A stretch of DNA of 64,000 nucleotides from Phanerochaete sordida. Taxonomy: Eukaryota > Basidiomycota > Agaricomycetes > Polyporales > Phanerochaetaceae. The notes beneath the pieces are model-generated. The model made no database searches and was not told the origin of the DNA. It worked only from the letters and a program-made list of their open reading frames with translations. The stretch's first letter is position 1. Each line of letters opens with the position of its first letter. The DNA lies in NCBI GenBank assembly GCA_019973155.2, contig BPQB01000002.1:186001-250000 (forward strand), in the 5' to 3' direction. Of this stretch, positions 20,906 to 33,300 are shown piece after piece. Both the position numbers and the translations under genes were made by a program.

Positions 20906-22375
20906 TCAAGCCGTGGGGACGGGTGTGACGAGGCCGGGCGCGCGAGCGGCGAACGGAGCCATCGGCGGCATCGACGGCGGCGGGGGCGAAGGGGGGAACA
21001 TGCCCATGGGCGGCGGGAACGGCGGCACGCCCATGCCGAAGTGCGCGTGGTGGTGGTGCCAGTGGTGGTGCGGCGGCGGCGGCGGCATGTAAGGGCCGTA
21101 CTGGTAGCCGTGCTGCTCGTCGCGGTCATCTTCGCCCTCGCGCTCCTGGCGGTGGTCTTGCGCGTCGTCTTCATCGTCCTCGTTGCCGTTGCCCGGCGCG
21201 AAGCCGAAGCGACCGTGGCGCGCGAAGGGGCCGCGGTGTCCGCCGCGGCTCCCGAAACCGAAGCTGGCGTCGTGCTCGAAGGGCCCGCCGGGACCGAAGG
21301 GGCCGTGGTGGCCGAAGAAGGGCCCGCCGCGCCCACCGCGCCCACCGCGTCCGCCCCTGGCGAAGCCGCCGCGCCCGCGGCCGGTGAAGGCGAAGGCGAA
21401 GGCCTGCGGCGAGGGGCCGGCGGGTGAAGGGCCGGCGGGCGAGTCGCCGTTCGGCGGGGCAGTCGCGAACGGGAACCCGCCGCCGAATCCGCCGCGCCCG
21501 AACCCGCCACGGCCTCCGCCTCTCATGAATCCGCCACGTCCGCCGCGACCGAACCCGCCGCGGCCGCGGCCGTGCGGGTCGAAGCGGAAGGCGCAGCGCG
21601 CGAAGTAGTGGTGGTGGGGGTGCTCGTGGGGGTGGTCTCCGTGGGGGTGGGGTCCGGGGCCCCGCGCGCGGGGGCCGCCGAAGAGGTTGACGTAGACGAG
21701 CATGTCGTCGTCGGCGCCGTCGTCGGAGACGCTGGACTCGCTGGTGTTCTGGTCTGCGAGGAGACGAGGGTCTTCGTCCATGCGCTCGGCATCGGCGGCG
21801 GTGGCGGCAGGGGCGGCAGGGGCGCTGATGTCGATGTCAGTCTCGACAGCAGCTGTAGAGCGGAAGCGAGTGGTATACCTGTTGGCTGCGCTGTTCGCGG
21901 CGCCGTTGTTGCCATCGCCCTCAACCTTATCCTTCTCTTGCTCTCCTTCCTTCTCCTTACCTGCCTCCGCGGGACCTTCGGTCGACTCAGCGGTCGCGGA
22001 GGAAGCGATGTCGACGTCGCCGTCGAGAGCGCTGGTCTCAGCAGGCCGAGCAGAGGGACGCTCTGTCCCGGCGCTTCGCAGCACGCTGAGGTCGAGGACC
22101 TTGCAGCGGACGACCGTCGCGCGCTCACCGGGCTCGGGGCTCTCATCGGGGACAGGGGCAGCGGACTCAACGCAGTCGCGAAGTTCCTCATCCGAGCTGA
22201 CGACGATGTCGTCGCCGTCGATGTCGACGTACGAGATCGCGAGTGTAGCCTTAGGGATGGCGAAGATGCCCTCAAGCTTACCGGCGAGGTCGGCCCAGGT
22301 GGGCAGAGTGGGGAATGACATACGGCGGGCGGGGCCGCCAGAGGTAGTTACGAACTTGAATGTGATGTTGGACAT
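20906..22375 (-). CDS. PB1-domain protein with long RGG/Gly-rich tail, 489 aa
   Basis: A single uninterrupted frame. Residues 3-90 form a PB1 domain with a conserved early lysine (ITFKF) and the acidic OPCA motif (YVDIDGDDIVVSSDEELRD), so it could bind PB1 partners through either face. A Glu/Lys-rich linker follows. Then come a histidine-rich stretch, a long run of RGG and GRGG units alternating with Phe, and a Pro/His/Met-rich end. RGG tails bind RNA and drive condensate formation in other proteins. Together with a self-associating PB1 domain this suggests an RNA-binding scaffold (inference). The start at 22375 is chosen because the PB1 fold begins there and a TATA box lies 54 bases upstream. 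Confidence 0.85.
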   Translation of the reverse strand: MSNITFKFVTTSGGPARRMSFPTLPTWADLAGKLEGIFAIPKATLAISYVDIDGDDIVVSSDEELRDCVESAAPVPDESPEPGERATVVRCKVLDLSVLRSAGTERPSARPAETSALDGDVDIASSATAESTEGPAEAGKEKEGEQEKDKVEGDGNNGAANSAANRYTTRFRSTAAVETDIDISAPAAPAATAADAERMDEDPRLLADQNTSESSVSDDGADDDMLVYVNLFGGPRARGPGPHPHGDHPHEHPHHHYFARCAFRFDPHGRGRGGFGRGGRGGFMRGGGRGGFGRGGFGGGFPFATAPPNGDSPAGPSPAGPSPQAFAFAFTGRGRGGFARGGRGGRGGRGGPFFGHHGPFGPGGPFEHDASFGFGSRGGHRGPFARHGRFGFAPGNGNEDDEDDAQDHRQEREGEDDRDEQHGYQYGPYMPPPPPHHHWHHHHAHFGMGVPPFPPPMGMFPPSPPPPSMPPMAPFAARAPGLVTPVPTA

Positions 22376-22428
22376 GGTGGTTGTGCTAACGAAAGATGGG
22401 TGAGGGGCGAAGGGCAGATATGAGGCTG

Positions 22429-22436
22429 CTTTTATA
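22429..22436 (-). promoter_or_regulatory. TATA box of the PB1-RGG gene
   Basis: TATAAAAG on the minus strand, 54 bases upstream of the start codon. The long-inverted-repeat element begins 158 bases further upstream. Confidence 0.65.
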
Positions 22437-22586
22437 CCTTGTCGCGAGTGCGCAGCCGCGGGTCCGCAGCAGTCATACTTGAGTTCCGCCGGAGCCGCAA
22501 CGAGAGGCATACGTCCACATGCGGCACGAAGGTAGCATGACTCGTGCAGCGCAGGCAAGTCTGAGCTGCTCCAGAAAGTTCTCGAG

Positions 22587-22593
22587 TGCACTG
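22587..22593. repeat. Target-site duplication, left copy
   Basis: TGCACTG directly outside the left end of the inverted-repeat element; repeated at 24936-24942. Confidence 0.75.
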
Positions 22594-23043
22594 TACAGTA
22601 GGCGGGAAGTCCATGGATGAAATTGCGAGCTGATGGTCGCTGGCGCTAGGCGTCCGCCCTGGCGTCTCCGCCGTGTACTCCGGCATGGCCAGCCGGGCCG
22701 CCTGCCTAGGGCTCTCCTCTCCTCTCCGCCCATACATAGCGAGTCCTACGGCACGTACGAGCATTTTAAGATAGTACACGTCGTGTGTCGTGTCTTGTGG
22801 CCGGTACTGAACCCTCTCGGGGACGGCGCTTATGCGCAGGCCCCGGGACAGCGTTCCCACGGCGAGCGCATACGTCCGTCCGACCACAGTGAGTGCATGC
22901 ATAGTCGGTGTAGCAGTACACTGACCGTATTATCCCCTCTGCGATGCTTGCGCGACGCTGCGGGCAGTGAGTGACGCACCAAGTGCGAGCCTGCGAGGGC
23001 CCCTGGCACCGCGGACCCGGAAAACCCTTCACCGCGACAGGTC
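22594..23043 (+). repeat. Terminal inverted repeat, left arm (450 bp)
   Basis: Reverse complement of 24486-24935. The match ends inward at GCGACAGGTC, followed by CTGCGG here and TTGCAC in the other arm. Confidence 0.85.
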
Positions 23044-24485
23044 CTGCGGCCGACGGAGATCGGCGGCGAAGGACATTCTACTCGAGCAAGCTTATCTACG
23101 CAGAGTATGACGCACATTATTAACGCAGTGAACATTGTGGCTATCGTCTGGTCTGAGCAGTCACAGCGTCTAGACCCTATTTTGCCTTGCTGCTATCATT
23201 TCTCCCGCCCCGCTGCAATGCTGACCGCGTCCGATCGCAGGACTTCGTCTCTTACGTCAACTCACAAAGGAAAAGCGTGAGCTGCGACAATTTTATCTGT
23301 TGTCTCAAATAATGACGACGCAGCATGCCGAACATGGAATCGTGGCCGTCCCACAGGATGAGCTTTGCGAGCATCCTGATATCAAGGTTCGTCTTCTCCT
23401 CGTCCATGCTCAGACAACATTGACCATGATGCGCTAGTAGCACTTTATCAGCCGCAATCTATGGCCTGTTAACTCCGATGGCGTGCTACCGGCGTGTGCA
23501 CATGCCGGGCCACGCTCATGTGCCACACTATGCACCCCTTCGCTCTCTCCCGCGTCCCCACCGACTCTCCGCACACGCCCTCGCGACAGCTATGTACCAA
23601 GAATCCAGCTCCGCTTAGGGCGTTGAGGGCGGGCTTATTTTCGGTGCGCGTGTCACACCGTGAGTTTTCTGCGCTTCTGCGGATGTGCAACGGCGTTCGC
23701 CGGCAATCCTCATGAGACCTGCTGCGACGCCTACACGAGACGAAGGCAGCGCATTGCATCTGGCTGAGCCCGCTCGCCAATGTATCCGAGGATAGGGGGC
23801 CACAGAAATCCACGATGCGTAGCTCCAGGACCTGTGCACGTCTATAGCAGTTTGTACTTGTGATGCGTACCTGCTGTGTATGTGCCCGTTGTGGCATAGA
23901 GAGCCCCGTAATGGAGCACCCAACCGCTCTTGACACCTCTGCGTCCGCATCCTGCACGCATAGGTCAAGTATAGATAACGTACGCTGCGGGTCCTGAGCC
24001 TATTGCTGGATCCAGAGCATGGCGGCGTTCCGCCGTGCAGTGCTCGGCACGCGCGCAGCTTGTCGTCTAGTGAGATGCTCAAGCATGCCCATGAGTGGCA
24101 GCAGAAGCAAGCAGGCGCACCATACATGATGCTCGACTTTACCGAAGTGTCGACGTCCGGGCGATTCCGGCAGTAAAAGCGGATCGTCAGACATGTCGAG
24201 GGGTTATAAACGCGGCCTTGCGTGCATAGAGCGTGCGCAAGCCTTTCTTTTTCGCAAAGACCCGACGCGGTGGCGGTACGCCAAGGGCTGCAATTAGACG
24301 TGTGCAGCGTCAGCGCGGCATGGCGTGAAACTGACCAAGAGCTTGGTCAATACACGCGGAATATCTTGCGCGCCCGTTGAGATGGCGTAACTCACAAGCA
24401 CTCGGTACATTGGTCGTACTCCTTTGCCCGAGATTTTGGAGCGACTGTCTACAGATGCCCAGCTCGAGCTTGGACAGTTGTGCAA
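23044..24485 (-). other. Interior of the inverted-repeat element; possible small gene
   Basis: On the minus strand a TATA-like TTTATAACC (near 24205) lies just before an ATG at 24194 opening MSDDPLLLPESPGRRHFGK. A 163-codon frame lies further on (23957-23469) and could be joined by an intron. Neither matches a transposase or any family I know. Confidence 0.35.
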
Positions 24486-24935
24486 GACCTGTCGCGGTGA
24501 AGGGTTTTCCGGGTCCGCGGTGCCAGGGGCCCTCGCAGGCTCGCACTTGGTGCGTCACTCACTGCCCGCAGCGTCGCGCAAGCATCGCAGAGGGGATAAT
24601 ACGGTCAGTGTACTGCTACACCGACTATGCATGCACTCACTGTGGTCGGACGGACGTATGCGCTCGCCGTGGGAACGCTGTCCCGGGGCCTGCGCATAAG
24701 CGCCGTCCCCGAGAGGGTTCAGTACCGGCCACAAGACACGACACACGACGTGTACTATCTTAAAATGCTCGTACGTGCCGTAGGACTCGCTATGTATGGG
24801 CGGAGAGGAGAGGAGAGCCCTAGGCAGGCGGCCCGGCTGGCCATGCCGGAGTACACGGCGGAGACGCCAGGGCGGACGCCTAGCGCCAGCGACCATCAGC
24901 TCGCAATTTCATCCATGGACTTCCCGCCTACTGTA
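24486..24935 (-). repeat. Terminal inverted repeat, right arm (450 bp)
   Basis: Reverse complement of 22594-23043, mirror axis at the midpoint of the element. Confidence 0.85.
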
Positions 24936-24942
24936 TGCACTG
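24936..24942. repeat. Target-site duplication, right copy
   Basis: TGCACTG, identical to 22587-22593. Confidence 0.75.
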
Positions 24943-25960
24943 TCAAGGAGGAAACGGTTGAGCTGAGGTGGTTGCAATGACACAGCGCGGGCCGGACGGA
25001 CTCACCTTCGCCGCACTCGTACGTGGATGTGGCACAGCTCTCGCGAGCCTTCGCATACAGCCGCCTCAGATTTCGGGCGGACTTTGGCTCCCATCCTGTG
25101 CGCAGATCTGCTGACTGCGCCAGCAGCAGGTGCGAGTCCTGAGAGGGATGCGAACGCTCGGACTGCAGCGAGCGCGGTGTCGCATGCGCAGCCTGCGTTG
25201 CTTCCACGATACGCCGTCGCCGCGCAACAGAACAGCGGAATGAGTCGAACAAAGATTCCGGCTGGTTTTCTGCCGACGACATTCGGGATGAGTGTGTGCG
25301 GCCGTGCACAACGGCTGCGCGTCGACGGCTGCGACTCCGAGCGCGGAGCTGGCTGACCCTAACCCTAACTTCTCCAGGCTCTCTCGCACCTCTTCGTCAC
25401 ACACATCCAGCACGGGGCCTCGTCTACAACGATTTGGCTTGCACCATCCTTCGTCTGAGCCCGTACGTGAGGCATACCACGATTCGACGTTTGCTGCACC
25501 ACGAAAAACTTGTCTATATGACGATCCCGTTGCGCGAAAGACCCTAAACACGACCAGCCGAGGTGTCCATGGTACCAAGACCGCCTGGAGTGTCGACGGC
25601 TCCCGGATATCAAGATGGGTTAGGAGGTGTGCTCGAGTATGCAGATGTGGTCTATGGCATGTGGTGAGTCGCTATCCGGCTGCCACTAGGTCGGGCATGC
25701 TCAAAGCCGCCATAGATGTGGCAAAGAGACCCGATCCAGGCAGAGCGACATACCTCTCGCTATACAGCGTCCATCCTACCGAAGGCCCCTCGTACATGGC
25801 TGCAGTGACCGACTGTCTTGTGCCATTGCCAACACACGTAATTATTTGCTTGGTCGGCCGGCACGTGTGGAATAGCACGATTTAGTCCAGTGCCGCATCC
25901 TGACTTTGTCCGTCACCATCCCTGCGTTGCGGGACATTGCGCACTCATTATTCCTCCAAA
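24943..25960. other. Intergenic, 1 kb
   Basis: Open frames of up to 197 codons occur on both strands but show no recognisable domain or splice structure. Confidence 0.4.
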
Positions 25961-28900
25961 ATGGCCTACTCTGTCGTCTGGCCTTCGCAGTCCGCGTTCT
26001 ATCCTGTTGGGAACACAACTCCTATCTCGCTGCTGCAGCATACGCCGCCTGAAGATGATGTTTCCATTCTGCTGCTCGGCTGTGGGGACCCTAGGAGCAT
26101 TCTATACACTCTCGACGCACGGAGAACAAAACTGGGGACTGGTGAGTGTCTGAGCTGTACTGCATGATGGCCCACTGATAATATTGCCAGCGAGTGGCAA
26201 GTTCGACTTCACTTGCTGCGACATTGAACCAGCCATCCTCGGTACGTCGCTCATGTCAAAATATACAGTTTCATACTCATGGCCTCCAGCTCGCAATGTG
26301 CTGCTGCTCACGCTCATTGCGGATGGGAAGCACTTGAAAGAAGAAAGCGTCGTATGGAACATGTTCTACCACTTCCTCCTCGACAAGCCATCGCTCCAGA
26401 TCATCATAACACAATGCGAAAAGCTCGTCGACTTGTCTGTCAGCCTGGACGCCTGGAACGCGTCCATATATGCGCGTTTTCTCGACATTGGTAACACCTT
26501 CACCCTCAATGAACTTCGCCGACATTGGTCACTCTACCTCGAGGTCAAATCCTACACGTTCTCTCGCCGGAAACAGCGCAAGGAGCAAGTGGCGTCTGCC
26601 ATGAAGAAGGTTCTCGACGGGCAAATCAACTTCGACGACCTCAACGTATCACGGTCGGCCGGTCCCGCCTACGGACACGCCACTCTCACCAGCTTCGAGA
26701 CCTCCAAGGCGTTCTGGAAGACCGGCACGACGTTCGCATCACAGCAGGACATCGACGCGGCGACGGAGGTCAACCCCACGTTCATGTACACGTCGGGCCG
26801 CGAAGGCTTCGCGACATACCCCGGCCTCAACCCGCTCGCGGCCTTCCACCTCGCGCCCGTCTTTGCGTTCGAGTCGTCGGGGTCGCGGGCGCTGCCCCTC
26901 AACAAGGTGTATGAAGGCCCTCGCGCGCAGTTCAGCGCGTGGTGCGAGTCGTTCTACGCGTGCACGCAGGACTCCGCGAACCCCGCGGTCATCCGCGTCG
27001 TCGTCGCGGACGCGCTTGCGTTCTGTGAGGCGCTGCAAATCGCCGCGGTGAAAGGCGATCCGGCGACACATCCTCGCGTGTCGACATGGCGGGCGCCACT
27101 GCTTGCGCTGGACGGGAAGGGCTACGCGACCGGAACTGCGCCGTTGAAGTTCGACGTCATCGACACGTCGGACCTCGTCGACACATTGGGCGCGTTGAAC
27201 GTCGTCCTCGCCACCACGCCTTTGCTGAAACAGACACCCTCCGCGGCGCTGCACACGGAGACGCTTCAGATCCACAGTAAGGACCCCGTCGCAGCCTGTC
27301 TCGACTGCTTATGTGGAGACATGGCGAGCCTCTCCGTGCTCCTCGACATCACACCCGTGCCATTCCTGGCTGGCTACACCACGATCTCGAACGCCCACGA
27401 GCTCATGAGCTACTACGTCCGCCCGAAGAACACCCAGTTCCACGAACGCCTCGTGTGGAAGGCCCCGTCGCAGCTCACACTGGGCACGTCGCGACCAGTG
27501 TCCGCAGACCCTCAACAGCTGGCCAGCTTGCTCTACTCGGTGTATTCGAAGATGTTCGCGCACGAGGACCTCGCGAACTTCTTCAAGATGCACGACGCTG
27601 GCGAGCTCGACCGCATCCCCTATACGCGCCTGACCTTCGCGCTGCTCATCCGCGCGCTCGCGACCCGCGTGCACGTCGACTGGGCTCTCGTCGTCAAGCA
27701 CCTGGAGGAGCTGCTTCCCTCGACCGGCACCGCGATTTGGATGAACAGCATACAGGAGGTCCTCACGTACCTCCACCTTTTCGGCGTGCACTCCGCGGAC
27801 GGCTTCGCGGAGGGCAACCGGCGGAGGCTGCACGAGAAACCTTCGGGCCCGTTCAAGACCTGGGCGACGGTCCCGCCGGTCGTCTGCGTCGCGTTCGAGG
27901 TCCCGCGCGCTCGGCTGCGCGTGTTCGACAGCCTGCCCACCGCCAGCATCTTCCTCTACGTGCACTTCGTGCACTGGCAGAACACGCACAGCTTCTTCTC
28001 CTTCGACGCCGCGTTTGGCACGCTCAAGGTCGCGGGCGCCGGCGAGCGTGCGCGCGGCGTCATCACGGAGGACGCGCGCGGGAGCGCGGGCAGCGCGCCG
28101 CTCGTCGTGTCCGTCTGCGTGCCTGCGTGGATCCTCGTCGAAGCCTTCGCGAGGACGAGCGTCCGCTTCGCCGTCACCACCACGTCTGCCACCTCCAGCC
28201 TTACGCAGGAGCTTGGACCTGTCTGCATCGCGGACGAGATGCTACTATCGGATGCGCGCGTGCACGTCCTGTGCGAGCGGCCGACGGTTGCTGGCGAGCG
28301 CGCGGCGGTGCCGTATTTGCCTCCGACTATGAAGCCCGGGGATCAGGCTGCGGTCGCGCTAGCGATGGAGAAGGACAAGGTGACGAAGATGACCCGCCGC
28401 GTAGACGTCGTCGAGGCGCAGGCTAAGACTGCGCTGGCCAAAAGGGACACGCCGGTGAAGGTCGAGCAAGCCGGTGCTTGCGAGGTTTTCCTACGCATCG
28501 GGTCGGAGACACCCAAGAAGATTGGGTTCCCGTTCAGCGTAGACGCAACGCAGGCGAAGTTGCGGGTTGCCCGGCAGTCGTCCTATGTGGAGGTACGGGA
28601 TCTTTCGGTGCTGCTATGACCATCGCTGACGGTCTTCCTGCCAGATCGTCATGCCTCCTAGCATCATGTTTAAGCCTGATGCATCCATTGACTATCGCTT
28701 TCCTCTTGTCATGCACAAGAACAGGCCGATTCCGTGGGCGTTCCATCGCGTCAACCTCGAGCGTCTTCCCTTGTTCAAGACCGTCGGTGTACCAGAGAAG
28801 CGCATCAGGTGGCTCGAGAACCACCTCTGGTTTTCCTTCTCCGATAGAGAGAAGAGGACGAAACACATGGAGCCGCTCACGCAAATGAAGGACCTTCTCA

Positions 28901-29646
28901 AGAACATCATCGAAGCGACCGCCCAGAAGGAGGACGAGCAGGCCGCTGTCTTCGTTTTAAAACCCCCGGAGCCCGCCAAAATCGACACTGTTATCTTCGT
29001 GACGTGTCTTCGGTTCGACCTGTCGGCAAACACCATCGTCGCAGACGCCTTCGTGCTGAATCTTGACGATAGCACCGGCGCACAGGTCGTCTTCCTCCAA
29101 AAACTGCCCAATGTCTGCTACGTGGACGTCACTCTCGAGGAAATGACAGCATGGAAGCTACTCCTGCCGAGTCTCGTCGAGCGCTGCCGCACCTGGGCGC
29201 ACCAGCCCTCGTGCGCGTACGTCGCGCACGGCTCGGCGCCACTCGACGTGAAGACTGGCGCACCGCCACTCTGCGCGTGCGGGCACGGCACGCCCTCGCT
29301 GTCGCCCGAGTTCTGCCTGCGGCCGGCCTGGTATCCATTCGTGCCGCTCGTGACGCGCGTCGCGCTCAGTCCGCTCTTCGCGGCGACCTTCCTCGAGCCG
29401 GCGGGGACGCACCTCGAGCAGACGCGCGACATGTCCGTCGAGGAGATGCGGTCGCTCGCGGCGCGGGCGAGGCGTGAGCGCGACCCGACGACGAAGGTCG
29501 AGCTGCCGCGCTGCGCGGCGTGTCGGGCGGTGCTGCGCCCCGAGAAGCAGATGGTGTGCAGCCGCTGCAAGAAGGTGTTCTACTGCAGCCGTGACTGCCA
29601 GACGAAGCACTGGTCCGAGCATAAGCAGTCTTGCAAGTCGGCTTAA
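25961..29646 (+). CDS. DUF4470 and MYND-finger protein, 1178 aa
   Basis: Exons: 25961-26141, 26191-26241, 26290-28592 and 28645-29646. The first 100 residues (DDVSILLLGCGDPRSILYTL, then FDFTCCDIEPAILARNVLLL) are the DUF4470 domain, whose glycine-rich loop resembles that of methyltransferases. A long middle region has no motif I recognise. The C-terminus is a MYND zinc finger: CAAC-x10-CSRC-x4-YCSRDCQ-x4-W-x2-HKQSC, with all eight ligands present. MYND fingers bind proline-rich peptides. DUF4470-MYND proteins are common in Agaricomycetes and uncharacterised. The gene looks complete. Role is unknown; protein-protein contact through the finger is inferred. Confidence 0.85.
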
Positions 29647-30381
29647 CGGACGACGCGGTAGCATGCGACGGGTGGGACTCTGCATATAGATCGCAATCTT
29701 TGCGCATGTTTCTTGCTACGATGAAAGCAATTTTTGGCTTAGACGATCTGTGGGACCGGCCGATGTTGACGTGATCAGCGAGCGAGCCTCCTCCAACTTG
29801 CAGTCCGACCTCTCCAGGTACCGATCTCCTTATTATGCCAGTGCGGGGGCCTTGATACTGATGCAATTGTCATTTGCAGCTGGCTATGTCAACATCCCAA
29901 CCCCGCATCGCCTTCTACCGATTACAAGACTCTATTGCTCTTGACCGTCCAGGTCGCCCGAAATTGCGGGAAGCGCCCGCTGAGTTGGGAGTTCCTTTGT
30001 CCTGCTGACTTGCTCGGAGTTCACTCCGCGGAGAATTTGTCGGTCGCTAAACACACCGACTCTGCGGAGAGGTGCGTCTGTGTCCGAATTGTTGAAGCTG
30101 AGCTCCTAAGAAGTACATTGGAGGATGCGAACGCCCACCCCCGGTTCCCTCTGTTCGCTTTCGCCGTTTCTTCCCTGCCCTCACTTGACGACAAACACGA
30201 AGCGTAAAACATCGTTCTCCACTTCGACGCATTATCCGAAAGCTCAGGCGCGTTTCTGGCCCACACTTCTGCACCTCCGACTGCGCCACGGCTCGACCAT
30301 AGTGGGCCAGAAGTCCTCCTCATCTTCCCAACTGTCCGCCACACCTCCAACATCTCATTCGGCAGTTATACCCGAGACATA
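29647..30381. other. Intergenic, promoter of the 30382 gene
   Basis: 735 bp between two plus-strand genes. No gene or repeat was seen. Confidence 0.4.
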
Positions 30382-33300
30382 ATGGGCATCTTAAAGAAGT
30401 CTCGGGCTGAATTGGCATCCCTAGTGTCGAAGGTTCCGACGGGCAATACGCGATTCTGTGAGTACACTCTCGGCTGTCACATCTGTTCTGAGCTGAGATC
30501 GCTCCAGTCTCCTCGATCCACCCATATCACTTCCTATCTCGAACAAAGCAGCGCATGCGCGGCGAAGCGAATGAGGACGTCTCGATCACCCTCAACGCCA
30601 ATACAAGAATCGGTCTGTCCGATGTCGCAGGCGAAGCGCGTTATGTGAAGCAATCTCAGGAGTCGCCCGATGGTGTACTTGAACCGGATTCTAGCCTCCC
30701 TGTCATATCCCAACATTTGCCTGCCATACGCGAGCAGCACGCGAGCGATCCGACTGCCAAAGGGTTCGGTGGCGCAGGGCAGATCACTACGCAACTAGTG
30801 TCCTGCGGCCGGGTACATGTGGAGCACCTTCCCAGTGAGTCAAAACGTCCTTCTGGTGGCCAAGACTTGCGTCTGACTCGCTTTTCTGCGTTGGATGTGC
30901 AGGTTTCCATCCAGAATCGAGCGCAGCAGACGAGACTGAAGGCGCTTCGCGCCAACCGACCTGCTCCTCAGCACGTACGCCTGCCTACTATTCATACCCT
31001 GAAGCGAGCGACAAGAGCAAGGCTTCCACGCACACCCAATCCACCGAGCATAAGTTCGACATCAACGGCATCTTCAACTCTCTAGACGCATTAGCACCAA
31101 CCACCCTCGGTTGCGAGACTACTGGATTGGTGGACAATCGCTCGAAGACGTCCCAATCTCCTTTCCCACCACTCGAGTTACCGAGAGGCAGGAACACCCT
31201 CCGGAGGCATGATATAGCTGATAGGCGTCGGAACGCAAAGGCGCGATGGAGTATCTTCTCAGAGGATGTCGGCATCTCAAAGAGGCGTAGACAGCAGAAT
31301 CGTGAGCCTCTTCATCATGGAACACAGCACGCTCTAACTTTTTGTTCCCAAAGGCACGTACAAGCGTCGTGACCCGACAAATCGGCTGGCTTTTCAGCCC
31401 GATAGCCTTGCAATCTTGCCTCCGACGGAGCCAATAATCGTAATGACAATGCTGTTCCAGCCGCGAACCGTAGCGTCGGAGCCGAAGACGCAGGCGATGC
31501 CCTCGACGATTCCGATGCCCATCTGCGCTGATGCCGTCGCTGGAGACACCATCAGCGAAGTCATGGGCCTTTGCTTTCCTTCGGCCCAATCCTCTACACC
31601 GCTCAGTTCTGTCTCCACCACCGCGTCTACCGCAGCCGCGCAACAGAACGGTACGGCCGAAGCCTCACTGCCGAGTTCGCTCTCACCCCCAATCGCGCGA
31701 AGATTATCCTCGGATCCAGTTCTCGACATCCCTTCTCATCCTATTCCCCCGCTTCTCAGTGAGCGCTCTCACGCTACAACGTCACTTGAGGAAAGCATCT
31801 ACCAAGCCTTATTGAGCACTCTCGAGGATTCATCGTCCGACACTGGTGACACATCCGCTCCCACCGTCCCCGCAGAACCACGGAAGATAATACCACTCAG
31901 ACGGCGTGTTGCTCGTACGCTACAGAGAGAAAGCGGCGGCGGTTCAGCTGCGGTCGCTCCGTCGACATCGCCCAGCTCGCTCCAACCCGTGGGCAATTCA
32001 GCTCCGCCACCTGGTCCTACAACCGCAACTGGTTCTATTCCGCCGTCTTCCGATCAATCCAAGCGTCATTCGTCACCTACACTCGCTGCGTCCCCGACCC
32101 CAACACTACAGCCTTCGCCCGTTGGTGGATATGGTCCGCCGTCTCCTCCAACCAATATAGCAGTTCCAGTGCACGTTCCCGCTGAAAGTAGTCCTACGAC
32201 ATCTTCGACGTCCAGCGCATTGTCGGATATTTGGTCGATTGGACACCATCGGTCTGCTGAAAACGCGAGCAATATCACCAGTCGTAGGTTTCTCAAAGTC
32301 TCTCTGGGTTCACCGTTTGACCGGGTATATTTTAGAATCTTTGTCGCAGCAGCCCTCAGTACCCTTCTCTTATCAAGGTCATCCGCCCCAACCGCGTGAG
32401 GAGGGTTCCTCGACATCAGTCGCTTTAGAAGGACCTCCTGTGCAGTCGTCTCACGAACCAAGTGCTGCACACATGGCAGCCGTTAATCCCTGCTCTCGGT
32501 CGCTTGCAAACGGAGACATTTCGCAGCTCGGTAGTCCTGCCGAGCCTGCCATCTTCATTGTCTCAGACTCGTCTTCGTCTTCGATGCCGGAGGATGTGGG
32601 TCCCGGGGCCAACTTCGAACCATCCGCTCCCTCCACTGTACAGCTTGGCTTTGCGGCCGTCGCCCCAGGCCCACCATATCCGATCACGCCGATTCCCATT
32701 CAGGCTACCGGCACCTTCGGCAATGACGGTGCGCTCCCGTCTTCGTCGTTTCCTACACCGTCAATCCAACCTCAGAACGCTCCCGTGATGGATGCGGGCA
32801 TGCAACCCGGCGATGCGTATGCCCCGAGTGAGCACTACATGGTGCCCGTCGAGGAAGCTGCAGTTCCACTGTCGTCTCACCCCGTTTTCCCGCCATTTGC
32901 TGCCGCGCCGGAAGCCCAGTCCTCATCGTGGACGATCCCACAGTCTGCGCCATATCACGAAATGCTGCACGAGGAGGATGACGACGATATGGAGCTGGTG
33001 TGTACAATTGACCCACACGACAACGGTCAAATACATCCGGGAGTCTCTCTCAACGGTATCGCGGTAGAGGCGGGCATACAGTACCCGCAGGCGATCACTA
33101 GCCAACTCACTCTGCCCTACATCAATACCGATGGCTCATTCCCGACAATCGTGTTCGTAGACGATCCGCAGGTACCGATAGCACCGATTGCAGCAACGAC
33201 AAACCCTATGCCGCATCTCGATCCCGGCGTGTCGATGGACTTTCAGACCCCCCAAAGCTTCCCGGACGCGGGACCAGCCTTCAGCACAGGGTCTCTACGC

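Larger units (their letters stand above)
22594..24935. mobile_element. 2.34-kb element with 450-bp terminal inverted repeats
   Basis: The arms 22594-23043 and 24486-24935 are reverse complements. All stretches I compared are identical, including a 113-codon open frame present in both arms at mirror positions. The ends read TACAGTAGGCGGG...CCCGCCTACTGTA. The 7-base duplication TGCACTG flanks the element on both sides, so it inserted as a unit. Very long inverted repeats are found in foldback and some Mutator-like elements, but a 7-bp duplication fits none of these well (Mutator 9-11, hAT 8). I see no transposase in the 1442-bp centre. It sits in the upstream region of the PB1-RGG gene. Confidence 0.85.

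Noticed and set aside
20873..22403. Long plus-strand frames opposite the PB1-RGG gene
   Set aside because: Antisense shadows of a Gly/Arg-rich coding sequence; the minus-strand frame has a PB1 domain and a TATA box.
25358..25369. Telomere-like CCCTAACCCTAAC
   Set aside because: Only two units with unique sequence on both sides; expected by chance or an isolated interstitial remnant.
27311..28426. 371-codon frame overlapping the DUF4470-MYND gene
   Set aside because: Out-of-frame shadow, Arg/Ala-rich; the real frame is continuous over 2.3 kb and ends in a complete MYND finger.
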